Source: Tiliqua scincoides
Lineage: Eukaryota > Chordata > Lepidosauria > Squamata > Scincidae
NCBI RefSeq assembly: GCF_035046505.1
Contig: NC_089823.1
Span: forward strand, 228,740,604-228,804,603
Reading direction: 5' to 3'
DNA: 64,000 nt
Shown here: in pieces, positions 10,438 to 21,170 of the stretch
Layout: every line of letters begins with the position of its first letter
Numbering within the stretch: position 1 is the first letter of the stretch
The notes under the pieces: generated by a model
Databases searched by the model: none
What the model was told of the DNA's origin: nothing
What the model saw: the letters and a program-made list of their open reading frames with translations, nothing else
Program-made: the position numbers and the translations under genes

Positions 10438-10729
10438 TAGCCCAGAGTCTTCATTCCTGAGCTGTACAGACACATGCTGCAGCCATCTATTAGCTTGCAC
10501 ATGTCTAGGGATTACAGAAAGGTGGAAGTATATCAGGAAGGAGTTCTTACTGAGATGTTAGAGAGCTTAAAAAGGATACCCCATAGGTATATGTGAGGGG
10601 AAAAAATGGCTAGTCTGAGGGTAAAACTGCATCTTCAGATGGTTTACAGCCCCTCTGAGATGGATGACCAGGACAAGGGTCATTAGCTCTTATCAAGAGC
10701 TCCAGCCTTGGTGAAAATCTTGGTAGAAA

Positions 10730-10960
10730 AATTGTCATTTTTTTCCCTCTTTGCTGCTTAAAATACACCACTGGCAAAAATAATCAAGGACAAGATAACT
10801 CCTTTTAATTAGCGTAATTAACTAGAATCCCTGAAATGCTCATTTGGTTTATAATAACCAAGTAATTTAAAATTACTCAAATTACTCGATAGAAGTTCTA
10901 AATGCCCTTTTAGTTTCTCTTTTGGGAAAGCCATTAAGAAATAGTGAGACCCATCCCTCC
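10730..10960. other. AT-rich repeat-free block, conserved-element candidate
   Basis: It contains CTTTTAATTAGCGTAATTAAC at 10802-10822 (two TAATTA cores) and a run of AATTACTC-type motifs at about 10860-10890. No repeat signature is present. It resembles vertebrate conserved non-coding elements in base composition and motif content. Conservation itself cannot be seen from one sequence. Confidence 0.25.
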
Positions 10961-11099
10961 CCTTCCCCAGGGGTAAAAAGCAGGATGTCATTGGACACTT
11001 CACCACCCAATCATATGGACAAATAAATCATGCCTTAGTTTTAAATTGGTTGCGTAATTAATCGTAGTACTGCCTTTGAAGCATATGAAGTTGCCTTTG

Positions 11100-11632
11100 A
11101 GCCCAATCCTCTCCTTCCCCCGTGCTGGTGCAGCCAAAAATAGATGTCCTGTATCCAGTGGAGGTGGTTGTGGATCAGGAGGCTTCAGAAGGGAAAGGAA
11201 TTCAAATCCCCTTGCTCCTCCCATAAGACTCCTACTCTGAAGTGGGTCCCCTTTGACTCCACAATGGGTCTCCTCCAAGTCTGAGGTCAGAAAGGAGGTG
11301 CCCACAGAAGGAATAGATCCAGTGTGTGCCATCACCGCTGTATCCATCCCTTCCTGCAGCATCCCCACTCCCATTCTGACCCCTCATCACTCAGTTTTGC
11401 CCCTCCCTACCCCTGTCCTGTTATCCCCCACCCCCTCCCCCATCTCCAACATCTTACCTGTCTCAGTGGGTGGCCAGTGATCCAATGATGAACAAGGCTT
11501 CAGCCTTCTGCCTGGCACCCCAGCAGCACTCTACTTCACACACAGCCAGAGGCATTTTTACAGCACTGGTAAAGCAAGTAACACTGGTGGAAGGCTTGTT
11601 CCTCCAGCTCTACAAGCCTATAGGTTTGGGCT
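11100..11632. mobile_element. Inverted-repeat DNA element of the GCCCAATCC group
   Basis: The left end reads GAGCCCAATCCTCTCC and the right end ATAGGTTTGGGCTGTT, complementary over the outer 8-9 bases. The interior is pyrimidine-rich and non-coding. Frames of 75-124 codons across it carry no motif. A TWA duplication is not evident. Confidence 0.45.
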
Positions 11633-11639
11633 GTTAGAG

Positions 11640-12630
11640 TCGTCGGCATTACACCCAAGGGGATAGAATCCAGCATGTGGAACACCAGGCATCTCCAGGT
11701 AGGGCAGAGAATGTTCCCCACCTGAGACCCCAGCAAGCTCTCAACACAAGACTGAGCAAGAAGGGCCTGCGGTCAAACATCTTCCCTCAGGTTCTCAGGC
11801 AGGGATCCTTCCCAGTTCTACTGAAGATGCCAAGGATTGGACCATGGGAAACTGTTAGACCACTGGTCCATCCAGGATCTAAGCGAGAACATGCACATGA
11901 CGCAGCTTTTCAACCATTGAGCAATCGCCCCTGCCATTTGGTCATGTGAGTTTGGACTGTGGCTCAAGTTCCACTTGTGCTTTTCTTCTGATGAGAATGT
12001 GTTGTTTTGCTTCCACATTATTGATGAGAAATTACAATAAAGAAGTCTTTGGGAAGACTCCAGCCCCCAAAGGTCACAGCATCTTTGCTCGGGCACCAGA
12101 AAGACTGCGGTGAAGAGAAAACGGCCTTCTCATTCCGCATGCTTCTCTAATTGAAAGGCGGGCTAGAAATTGGTCTCATGTGGAAAGTAGTGGAAAAGCA
12201 ATCTCATGTCCCCTGCCGCACTCCCCGAGGCACAGATGGTCAGATTCACAATGTATTGCGAAGGGACAGCTCCCCAGCTTGAAGGGGTCACAGGATTCGT
12301 CCTCTTGAAAATCAAGACAGCCTGGAGCCAGGGCTATGCAAGTTGCTCAAATAGTAAGAGAAATGAGGGCACCTCAGTCAGTGGGAAAGAAGTGTTAGAA
12401 ACATGGAGGACAGCCGAACATGAAACACAGCAGCCAGGTTGCTCCCCGAGTGCAACCATTCATAACATGCGCCAGTCCTGCTCTCTTTGCCTGGCATTAG
12501 CCAAGCCTTTCGAGCAAATAACTTTTTTGGGGGAGGGGGTTCCTTTCACATCAAGATGTTACATCAAATACAAATCAAGCATTCGTCACCATGCACCATG
12601 AGGTCGCATTATATTGAAATATATATGCAT
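11640..12630. other. Unique-looking sequence, nothing recognised
   Basis: There is no supported gene. A 131-codon frame at 12206-12601 has no domain I recognise, and there is no repeat evidence that would explain it. A short GAAAGGCGGGCTAGAAATTG at about 12155 could be a worn L2-type tail. Confidence 0.35.
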
Positions 12631-12631
12631 T

Positions 12632-12632
12632 T

Positions 12633-12665
<33 letters not shown>

Positions 12666-12703
12666 ACACATACATACATACATACATACATACATACATA
12701 CAT
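12632..12703. repeat. Compound (TG)n(TATG)n(CATA)n microsatellite
   Basis: About nine TG units run into TATG units, then switch to the complementary CATA unit. The tract is therefore internally self-complementary and can form a hairpin. It directly abuts the LINE end at 12705. Confidence 0.9.
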
Positions 12704-12704
12704 G

Positions 12705-13110
12705 TATGGCCAGATCCCAAAGGATCTCCTCTATGGAGAACTCGTGCAAGGAAAGCGCCCTACAGGTAGACCACAGCTGCAATACAAGGACATCTGCAAG
12801 AGGGATCTGAAGGCCTTAGGAGTGGACCTCAACAGGTGGGGAACCCTGGCCTCTGAGCGGCCCACTTGGAGGCAGGCTGTGCAGCATGGCCTTTCCCAGT
12901 TTGAAGAGACACTTGGCCAACAGACTGAGGCAAAGAGGCAAAGAAGGAAGGCCCATAGCCAGGGAGACAGACCCGGGACAGACTGCACTTGCTCCCAGTG
13001 TGGAAGGGATTGTCACTCCCGAATTGGCCTTTTCAGCCACACTAGACACTGTTCCAGAACCACCATTCAGAGCGCGATACCATAGTCTTTCGAGACTGAA
13101 GGTTGCCAAC
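12705..13110 (+). mobile_element. 5'-truncated LINE, C-terminal end and 3' tail
   Basis: The 3' end of a non-LTR retrotransposon. The frame from about 12709 to 13085 encodes the end of the reverse-transcriptase protein: IPKDLLYGELVQGKR, then RPQLQYKDICKRDLKALGVD, then a terminal zinc finger CSQCGRDCHSRIGLFSH ending in HC. The 3' tail after the stop contains TTTCGAGACTGAAGGTTGCC. The frame is uninterrupted. The terminal finger and the order of motifs fit an APE-type LINE. Vingi/Ingi-like is my guess for the clade. The left junction is within CATA repeats, so a duplication cannot be read. Confidence 0.88.
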
Positions 13111-13226
13111 ACATAACAATTTGCTCCAAAGCGCTATATGTCAATTATACACTAATACATACTCGGTGTCTGACATGTTTGTGAATACATAAACTATTTA
13201 ACCTGTTGGAGGGCAAATGTATCACC

Positions 13227-13248
13227 AAAAAAAAAAAAAAAAAAAAAA
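13227..13248. repeat. Poly(A) tract
   Basis: An uninterrupted run of about 22 A. There is no retroposon body directly upstream that I can recognise. Confidence 0.9.
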
Positions 13249-13249
13249 G

Positions 13250-14550
13250 ACAACCCTCACCCCAAGGCTGGCCCAAGACCTCCTGCTGCTTGAGGCAGCA
13301 TGTCAAAGGCTAGTCCCCTTTCCTGGGTATGAGCTATCTTTTGTTCTTCCCACTCCCTGTTTTGGAAAAGGAGGAGGGGGAAGCAATGAAAGAGGAAGAG
13401 TGGAGGAGAGAAGAAGGCTAGAGCAGGTCCAACGATTCCATGCTTTCTAATCTGCTTCAGCACCATCCCCATTCCTGTGCAACACAAAGACTGGGAAGAG
13501 GGGGATAAATGAACAGATTGAAGAGGGTGCTTTTCACCTGAGGCAACTGCCCCAATTGGCCTTTTCAGTCTTGTCTCACCCCCCAAGCAGGGCCCATGAG
13601 AAGGGGGTAAAGTGGGTAATTTTTTCCTGGAATCAGGGTCAAAAGAGGGCCCAGGACCCAAAGGACGGGGCCCAGAAATTTCCTGGAAACTTAAATTTTC
13701 CGACCTCGCCTGGACTTGCTGTCCACAAGGGGTGCTACCGGTGGTATGAAACTTTGGCTGCTTCCACAAGCCATGTATGCTGGGCCGAGGAATGCATACA
13801 CGATGCTCCTCAACGTAGTGTCAAATCTGGGAGGGAACTGGCTTGCTACAATAGCTCTTTGGCTTGTGGATCCACTTACTGTGAAAGAGTGCATATGAGC
13901 TCAGGGACAGTTGCACAAGTAAGTTTTGATACACAAGGGACACTTTCAATTTCATGTGAGCCTAAATAGTAGCAAGCTAATTTTTTGGCAATGATTTTTT
14001 ATATTTAAAAGGCCTTAGAGAGACTTGGGAGTGTGTTTGGTTTTCCATATTACTGTATCTAGCTGCTGACACAATGCAGGCAGGTAGATCTGAGCTACGC
14101 ATCAGGAAGTCCAGTAGACCTGGGCTCCAAAAACTATTCCAGCTGTTGCCATCCTCCCCATGCTGTTTCACCCCCTCTTTGGGGGGGGGGTAAAAAAAAA
14201 CTTTGTACTCCCTAATAAAATTCCTTTCAGAGGCCCTACCCCAAGGGTTTAGCTCCCCTTAAGGGCAAAGTCTGCAGGTCTCCCCGGCCTTCTAGAAGTG
14301 AAAGCGGAGCAATCGTGCTCCACTTACGGTTTTGAGGAAGTGGAGCGTGATCACTCCAATTTCACTTTTGGAGCGTCGGGGAGCTCTGAAGATGCTCACG
14401 CAGGGCTCCCTGCAACTCCGAAAGGTTGCTGATGGGACTGGGGAGTCCCTCGATGCCTTCCCCCTGCCTCTGCTGCCTCCCTCTCCTGCAAGGACTTACT
14501 GAGGTCCTTAGACTCCCTGAGAGTTTGAAAACAGCAGGTTTAGCTGATTA
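13250..14550. other. Unique-looking sequence, nothing recognised
   Basis: No gene is supported. A 170-codon minus frame (13257-13769) and a 137-codon plus frame (13556-13969) overlap on opposite strands. Both lack motifs, repeats or splice context. A G run followed by an A run lies at about 14180-14199. Confidence 0.35.
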
Positions 14551-14557
14551 ATCTACA

Positions 14558-14968
14558 GCCCAGTTCTATCCAGGGCTGACAGGATAGCCTGGATAGTATA
14601 AGACATGGGCTGTTGAGGGGGGAGGTGTGTTGTCCACACCTGCTGGACAAGATATGGCAGAGGTAGGGGCAGGGATTGAGGGGCAGGGCAAAATCGGATG
14701 GGATAGGAACAGGGGGTGAGACTGTGGAAGGCGATGGGTTGATCTGGCAGAGATCCTATACTCTCTTTTGGCAGCCTCCTCACCCCTTTCGTCTCCTTGG
14801 ACTTGCACCAGCTACAGAGCTATAGAGCTGGTGCAAGTGCAAGGAGACCTGCTGTGGAATGAGAGGCTTACAAAGGGGTAAGGAGAATTCCCCTTTACCC
14901 TCCAAAGTCTCCCCAGCCACTCCTTCTTTGAATACAACACCTCAGGAGGAAGGCTAGGATTGGGTTCC
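14558..14968. mobile_element. Inverted-repeat DNA element of the GCCCAATCC group
   Basis: The left end ACAGCCCAGTTCTATCC and right end GGCTAGGATTGGGTTCC are degraded inverted repeats. The interior, with CTTGGACTTGCACCAGC and its inverse nearby, matches other members of the group. Non-coding. Confidence 0.45.
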
Positions 14969-14969
14969 T

Positions 14970-15965
14970 TGTGTCTTTAAATACTGATGCTTAATGTATG
15001 CAGAACATCTAAAATCCAAGCTAGACCTCCCTCAATAATTTCACCATCTGGAGAGGAATCCAGAGATGTAGATTTTCAGTGTAGCTTCCATGCCATTCCG
15101 CTCAGGTGGTTATACGATTGTGTATTGTTTTATTCTCTAGTAAAAAGTATGGTGAATATTTTTTTTTAATAGAAAAGTGGTTTATTAGTGTTATAAACAA
15201 ATAAAAACATGAAAGATTTTATGGATGCACATTGTTGTTGTGTTCAAATATTTTTCAAATTGCATTCAAATACCATATTTGGCTGTAATAGAATTATAGA
15301 CATTATTATGGTGGTAAAAAAAATACTTTGGAAAACACGCTGCAGCACAAACAAAAGTTTCTCAGAAGGAATTCTAGCAGAAGCATTAGTGTTGTGGATG
15401 GATATGTGACATACCTACTTTTGTCAGGTAAATATGATCATAACAGTCTTTTAAAAGGCAAAGAATGCTCTCTTGGAACTAGGTCTCTCCTTACTATCTT
15501 TGGATAATCTTTAGATGCTAGAGGAGTGAAAAGGCCTTAAGACATATATCAAATTTGAATGGGTTCGGCATAAATCGCTTTTTCATGATATACCACTCAG
15601 AACGTGATTCATGGATTCATCTCTCGACAAGACAAGGTCAGTAGAAATACAATGATTCAGTTTCTTGCCCACTAGAGGAAGGAACTTAAACAACAAATTC
15701 ATCTTCACATCTGACCTCATGGAATTTGACACACAGAAAGAACTGTGGGCCTGGAAATAGACTTAGGAGCAGATCTGCTCACTCAGTAGTGTCAGCAAAC
15801 ATGGCAAAATAATGCCCTGGAGTTCAAAATACAAAGGAGGATTTATCCAAGCCAAGAGAACTTTTCCACTACCTTGCAGCATGTCATACGCTACAAGCCT
15901 GCAGTGAACTCCAACAGACACAACCCTCCACTGCATTTAGCGACACAATCAAGTGACTGTGGAAG
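14970..15965. other. AT-rich sequence, nothing recognised
   Basis: No gene or repeat ends are visible. The stretch 15130-15330 is strongly AT-rich, with several A/T runs. A 66-codon frame at 15209-15409 is compatible with chance. Confidence 0.35.
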
Positions 15966-15969
15966 ACTC

Positions 15970-16200
15970 TCAGAGCCGTAACTAGGGCGGAGCCTGAGAG
16001 GCGCCTGCCCTGGTTGCTACACCAATTGGGGGTGCATGACTTCTCCCAGGCTCTGCCCTAGTTATGGAAGAGGTGCTGGCGGCTCCTTCTTCATCTTGCT
16101 GCCATCGCTGGAGACATTAGGTGGGGCAGAAAAGCACTGGGGAGGAACAAGAGGGCAAGTTTCCGAGGGGTCGTGAGAGGGATCAGAATGAACCCTACCC
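15970..16200. mobile_element. hAT-like fragment of the CAGAGGCATAACTAGGG group
   Basis: CAGAGCCGTAACTAGGGCGG at the left is followed by AGCCTGAGAGGCGCCTGCCC and by an inverse CTCTGCCCTAGTTATGG at about 16050. The same order occurs at 31731-32000 and, inverted, at 38762-39207. One end only, non-coding. Confidence 0.45.
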
Positions 16201-16355
16201 AATCCCAATGACATCACTGAGGATTCTGCAAGATGATAACAAACTTAGAAATTAAGGTGAAAACAATGAACTATTTTCCAAGTTTGAGATATCAGGTTGT
16301 TGTTTTTTTTTTGGGGGGGGGGGTCCTTAACTGGTTGGAATTTGAGCATCACTAA

Positions 16356-16852
16356 CAGTCCAATCCTATCCCCTGTTCCATTGTACAATGTGCCTGCACC
16401 AATTGAGTACATGGTGCATGCCATGGTGGGGAAGGCAATCAGGTGGCTAGCAAGAAGTAAGTGCACTTTTTTTTACTTATCTCACAGTGGAGCCCCTAAT
16501 CGTCTATGGGTCTCCTTGAACCCATGCCAGTGACCTTGATGGTGTAAGTCCACAGAGAGGAAGGGGGTGGGGTGGAGTGGAGTGGAAAATGGAGGATGAT
16601 CGAGATAGTGTTTTGCCACTGACATCTACTCCCTCCAACCTGCTCCCCACTACCTGCTGTTCCCCTCCATGTCTCAGACCTCTCCCCATCCATAACTCAC
16701 ACTGTGCACTGCCTTACCTCCTCCTGCGCAGCCTGGGTGAGCCATTGGCACATAAGGCGAGTCGACAGCTGCTTCCATGGGCAACTCCCTCACATTCAAC
16801 AGCAGTGCGCCATTTAAAACAGCTATCATAACTGAAGAATTTGATTGGGCCA
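16356..16852. mobile_element. Inverted-repeat DNA element, possible TAA duplication
   Basis: The left end CAGTCCAATCCTATCCCC follows TAA. The right end TTTGATTGGGCCA is followed by TAA. A TAA duplication and GATTGG-type termini agree with the copies at 22771-22949 and 30953-31128. The interior is non-coding, and frames of up to 84 codons have no motif. Confidence 0.4.
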
Positions 16853-17461
16853 TAATCCTACATCACCTTGGGATCCAACTGGGGTAGAGACATACATAAA
16901 TATTAAATACTGTCCTATGGATTAGTCCATTGTTTTCTGCAAACAATGGACTCAGGAAATCTCAGGAAATCTGCAGAATTTGGCACTGACTGCAGAATGG
17001 AGCATGCTGAGAGTCTTGTCTTTAAAAAGAAAAAAAAGCACAGCCCTACGCTTTTAAAGTATATAGGCACTGATGCAATCTTGTCCAGTACTCAGGTTTT
17101 TTTTGTTTTTTTTAAAGACATGGTGACTCACTACACAATTCTGCTTAAAAAGACCAAGTGATTTACCTGAAAGCACAAATAACACCATCAAAACATGTGG
17201 GAACTTTATGCATCTAAGAGGGAATTTTTGCATTTCACATTAAGATCAGGTCATCTTTAAAAGGCCAGCACATTGCCAGAGAAAACTGTAAGCAGGAGCA
17301 AGTGGGGTCTTGAATACCTCAATTCCCCCACTGTGTATCAGTATAGCACCTCTGCTAAATAAGGTGATACTGATGAAATGAGAACAATTCCAGGACTCGG
17401 TAACCTTTCAACTTTCTCATTTCCACATCTGTAACTGTCTCCCTGGTGTCTAATGTGTACA

Positions 17462-17502
17462 AGGTAAATACACACATGCGTGTGTGTGTGTGTGTGTGTG
17501 TA
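17462..17502. repeat. (CA)n/(TG)n microsatellite
   Basis: A short ACACACATGCG followed by about twelve TG units, self-complementary across the junction. Confidence 0.8.
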
Positions 17503-17518
17503 ACCACACACTTTCAGC

Positions 17519-18245
17519 CAGTGGCATACCTGAGGAAGGGGCAATGGGTGCAAATGCCCTGGGTACCAGGCTTGGGGAGCAGCACCGAGCCGCCATCCAT
17601 TCCCCCAGCAGCGCTCCCCCAAGGCACTGAGTCAGTGTGCTGATATCAGTGGGCCAATCTGAGGGCCGCCCCTGAAGGCAACCTCCCAGAGGCCATGTGC
17701 ATCCTTTCTGGTCCTCAGAAGGCCATGTAACCTTCTGGAAGCCAAAAATCCAGTTTTTGGCTGAAAACACAGGCCAACACACATTTTGTTTCCTTAAATG
17801 TTATACCAATTCCAGGGTATATTTGGGGTGCCGATTCCAAAAATGGCATCTGTTTTGCCCTCATGAGGAAGCTGCTTGAACCATTCACTAATGAGGCTAT
17901 ACTATATCTCCAAAACTAGATGTGATAGGGCAAAACGGATGCCATTTTTGGAATCGGCTCCCCAAATTCATATCAAACCACCATAAAGTTTGCGAAAAAC
18001 TTTTCTTACCCTCAATTTTGTAGGCCTGTGAGATTGGAAGTGTTGGCTTTGGGCCTCCAGAAGGCCTTACCCAGCCTTCTGAGGGCTAGGGAGACCACGT
18101 GCAGCCTCCCTAGCCCTCAGAACACTTAGAGGGGGGAAAGAAGTGGGTACAGGGGGCAGCACCTCCAGGTTGGGGGGTGGCACCCCTGGGAGTGTGCCAT
18201 GCTCTGGGCAGTGGCCAGGAATGTCACTGCTTTTAGCTGAGCAGA
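17519..18245. mobile_element. CAGTGGCATA-type element with internal inverted repeat
   Basis: The left end CAGTGGCATACCTGAGGAAG matches the CAGTGGCATAGC termini at 1182. An internal inverted repeat has arms 17822-17860 and 17928-17966 (37 of 39 bases paired, 67-base spacer), with ATTCCAAAAATGGCATC in both arms. No right end is defined. Non-coding. Confidence 0.4.
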
Positions 18246-18746
18246 ACCTACTGTGTTGTGTAGGAAGCGAAACATATTTCATTTCAGCAACTTAGGTACA
18301 AATCCAAAACTAAGTTAATCCCAAAAAGAATTGAGTTACTTTGAAGCCCATTGGCCTCAACTGTGTTAAATGAAACTAATTCACCAATGCATACAACGGA
18401 AGTTCCAAACGCAACATGATGGGGGAGATGCACAATCAAATCTCAAAAAGCAGCCACAAGGTGGCTAGAGCTTTTCTTTGCAGGTTGACTGGGTGGGAAA
18501 CTGTCAGGAATCAAAAAGTGTCAGGCTTCCGTGAGTTCAGTTTTAGGGTCTGGGGGGAGCTGGTGTTCAGAGCAAGCAGACCCAAAGCAGGTCCATGGTC
18601 CAAAACATGCTAGGGATGAGTGACAGGCCAGCAATCAGGATCAAGGAGCAGGTGTATAGGTATGTTTTCAGCATCAGAGTCAAATCATTTTCAAAATACG
18701 TATGTAATGCAATCATTTTGTTGGTATGTTTGGACTTGAATAAATT

Positions 18747-18797
18747 AGGCCGTAATCCTAACCTTAATCCTAGGATTAGGCTGTAATCCTAACCTAA
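18747..18797. repeat. Palindromic TAATCCTAGGATTA cluster
   Basis: TTAGGCCGTAATCCTAACC is followed by the perfect palindrome TAATCCTAGGATTA and then TTAGGCTGTAATCCTAACC. The flanking 19-mers are direct repeats differing at one base. This looks like a collapsed or tandem terminus of the inverted-repeat group. The 5S-SINE inserted at its right edge. Confidence 0.5.
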
Positions 18798-18948
18798 CAG
18801 CAACTGTTACCCTGCACATGCCCAATCTTGTTTGATCTTGGAAGCTAAGCAGGGTCAGGCCTGGTTAGTACTTGGCTGGCAGACTGCCTGGGAATACCGG
18901 GTGCTGTAGGCTTATACCATAGTCTTTCGAGACTGAAGGTTGCCAACC
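18797..18948 (+). mobile_element. 5S rRNA-derived SINE, plus strand, full length
   Basis: The head is ACAGCAACTGTTACCCTGCA. The 5S body includes GGAAGCTAAGCAGGGTCAGG and GGGAATACCGGGTGCTGTAG. The tail has TTTCGAGACTGAAGGTTGCC. The 7-bp ACCTAAC lies at 18792-18798 and 18949-18955 as the target duplication. The box-C region reads TTGGCTGGCAGACTGCC, changed at three places relative to the other copies, so transcription from this copy would be weak. Confidence 0.92.
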
Positions 18949-19019
18949 ACCTAACCTTACCTTGTGAAGTACATGTTCCCAAGCATTGCAGGTGTGCCAT
19001 AAAGCATGTCTGTGGTGAC

Positions 19020-19453
19020 TCTGGAACAGTCCAAGCCAGCGCATGGACGTGCACTGGCCTGCTCTCGTAGGATCCCATCTGGCACTGGCTCAAATGGGTA
19101 CCTTTGCGTCAACCCTGATAGGCCAGAAAGCTAGTGCAAGAGATAGGAGAGGGTGGCAGAAGGGCGTAACTGAGGTGGGGAGGGGTGTTTTTGGGTGGGG
19201 AGGGCAGTCCAGAAGGTGGATCAGGCCTGAGAGAGGGTGGGACCGGCCACAGCAGCCCATACCATATCATAACCCTTTGTCCCTGGCACGAGCAGCCTAA
19301 TACAGGTTGTTCAGATTTGTGCCAGTGAATTCGCTAGTTCAGATCCGAGTAGCACCATGGGGGTGGCTGGGACCTGACATGGGGTAAATATCCTGAGTTG
19401 CCCTTTCACCACCTCCTAACCTGCCCTGGATTCAGCACAGGGTAGGATTGGGC
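19020..19453. mobile_element. Inverted-repeat element fragment
   Basis: Ends at CACAGGGTAGGATTGGGCTG (right terminus near 19453). The interior GTGGGACCGGCCACAGCAGC, then CCATACCATATCATAACCC parallels the middle of 54598-55059 and 60223-61190. The left terminus was not found. Confidence 0.35.
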
Positions 19454-19459
19454 TGCCCA

Positions 19460-20180
19460 GGTTTATCTGAGTCTAATTTAAGGTTGGTGTTTAATATTTG
19501 TTGTTTGTATTCCCTATGGTGTGTTCCATAAAACTAACAAAGCAACCATCTGGCTGTCATTTCTTTCCATTTCTTTTTGTAGAAAGAATTGTTCTTTTCT
19601 CCAAGATGCAACATGGAAACTTTGCCTGCACAAACAGCAGGAAGAACAACAATTAAGCAGCTGACTTGCCAGTAAATACTGTGCGTTAAATCCACACTGA
19701 CTTCTTTTCTCGGGGGGCGGGAGGGGGAGAACAGAAGTGTGCAATTTTTTACAAGCCATCAAATAAAAAAACTTCCATCTGTACAATTCCTGCCAAAACT
19801 TCATGTGAAGTGCAAGCTGAAGCACATTTGGTGATTCCTCTTCAGGTGAAACATCTAAAGAGCTTTGGGAGAAACTAAAGGAGTTTCAAGAATGCAAGCA
19901 TGATATGTTTGCAGAAATGTCATGCTTTTCCCCCTTAGCTGTCTCTGGAGTCCACCTAAAGCAAAACGCTGAGAAAATTCTGAGGTTTCTAGACAGGGAA
20001 AACGTGGGTGAGGATGCAAAGAGTTGAAAGTCCCAGTGAGATCTCTTGGAGAGATTTATTTGAAGAAACTGTACTAGCCCAAATTCTGGTCCAGACCCTC
20101 TGACTTTCACCTGTAACCATTAGACACCACTGCCACCTGGAGGAACTTTAGTATAGATAGATCCATAGGTGAAATTCTGA
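19460..20180. other. Unique-looking sequence, nothing recognised
   Basis: No gene, repeat end or RNA is supported. Minus-strand frames of 103 and 74 codons carry no recognisable motif. Confidence 0.35.
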
Positions 20181-20181
20181 G

Positions 20182-20295
20182 GGCCCAATCCAGTGGCAAA
20201 GTACCGTACGGCACTTTTGTGACTCTCAGCGTTAGTGTTGGGCTGTAGTGCTGGCATTGAGGGTCCTTTAGGACCGGGCTGTAAATCTCCTTCCA
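20182..20295. mobile_element. Inverted-repeat element left-end fragment
   Basis: GGGCCCAATCCAGTGGCAAAG matches the left terminus of the group (compare GGCCCAATCCAGCAC at 54598). A nearby GACCGGGCTGTAAATC may be a worn right end. Confidence 0.35.
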
Positions 20296-20539
20296 ATGCC
20301 AATGGCCAAATCTCTCCCTCAGTTTCCCACAGCTTTTTCAAGTACTGTATGTTACAAGAAGGGAGCCTGCTATAGAAACAGTTGGCCCACTGGACGGGGA
20401 TGGGACGGGACAGGGGACTGGAGACTGCAGAAAAATTAAATGAGTTCTGCACATATGTCTCCATGGCAGAAGAGCTTGGGCAGATACCACTTCTGGAACT
20501 GCCCTGTTTAGGAAAGGTGACCAAATAATTATGTCAAAT

Positions 20540-21170
20540 TGAGGGAACATTTTGGAACTTATTGACAAAGATTAACAAGTCATGGGGTCCAGATGGCAGC
20601 CACCCAAGAGTTCTTAAAGAACACAAATGTGAAATTACTGATCATCTGACTAAAATATGCTATTTGTTCCTTAAAACGGCCAATGTGCCAGAAGACTAGA
20701 GGCTAGCCAATGTCACACCAATCTTTAAAAAAGAAGGGGTGTTGGGGGGGGGGGAAGAGATGAACTACCGACTGTTCAGCCTAACAACTGTTGAAGGTAA
20801 GATGGTGGAAAACCTAATCACGGATAGTATCTTGGAACATAGAGAAGAACTAGCTTTGCTAAGGGAGAATCAGCATGGCTTCTGTCTTCCCAGGATGTGG
20901 TGATGGCACCTTGCCCAGATGCTATTAAAGAGGGATTGAACAATTTTATGGAGGAAAAGGTCCTTCACAGGTTACAGGCCATGATGACTGTATGCAACCT
21001 CCAGGTTTTAGTGGTAATCTATCTTTGAGTGCCAGATGCAGGAATTGGCAACAAGATGCAAATCTCTTGATGTCTTGTGTGCTCCAAGATGCATCCGGTG
21101 AGTGACCGTGAGATACAGGAAGCTGGACAAGATCTGCCCTTAGCCCGATCCTGCACAGCTCTTCTTATGC
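20540..21170 (+). mobile_element. Internally deleted CR1-type LINE
   Basis: The first part (to about 20882) encodes a piece of CR1/L3-type reverse transcriptase: GPDGSHPRVLKEHKCEITDH, then ANVTPIFKK, then NYRLFSL, then ENQHGF. From 20885 it switches to the 3' end (GATGTGGTGATGGCACC through GGAAGCTGGACAAGATCTGC). The central part of the polymerase, including the YADD-type catalytic site, is missing. A stop replaces the tryptophan of the EDWR motif at about 20698. It is dead and moderately old. Confidence 0.8.

Noticed and set aside
12636-13085. 149-codon frame with a zinc finger as a host gene
   Set aside because: The first part is microsatellite translation and the rest is the C-terminus of a LINE present four times in the window.
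18797-18948. 5S rRNA gene
   Set aside because: The 5S similarity is clear, but the head is altered and the 3' end continues into a LINE-derived tail with target duplications, so these are SINEs and not 5S genes.
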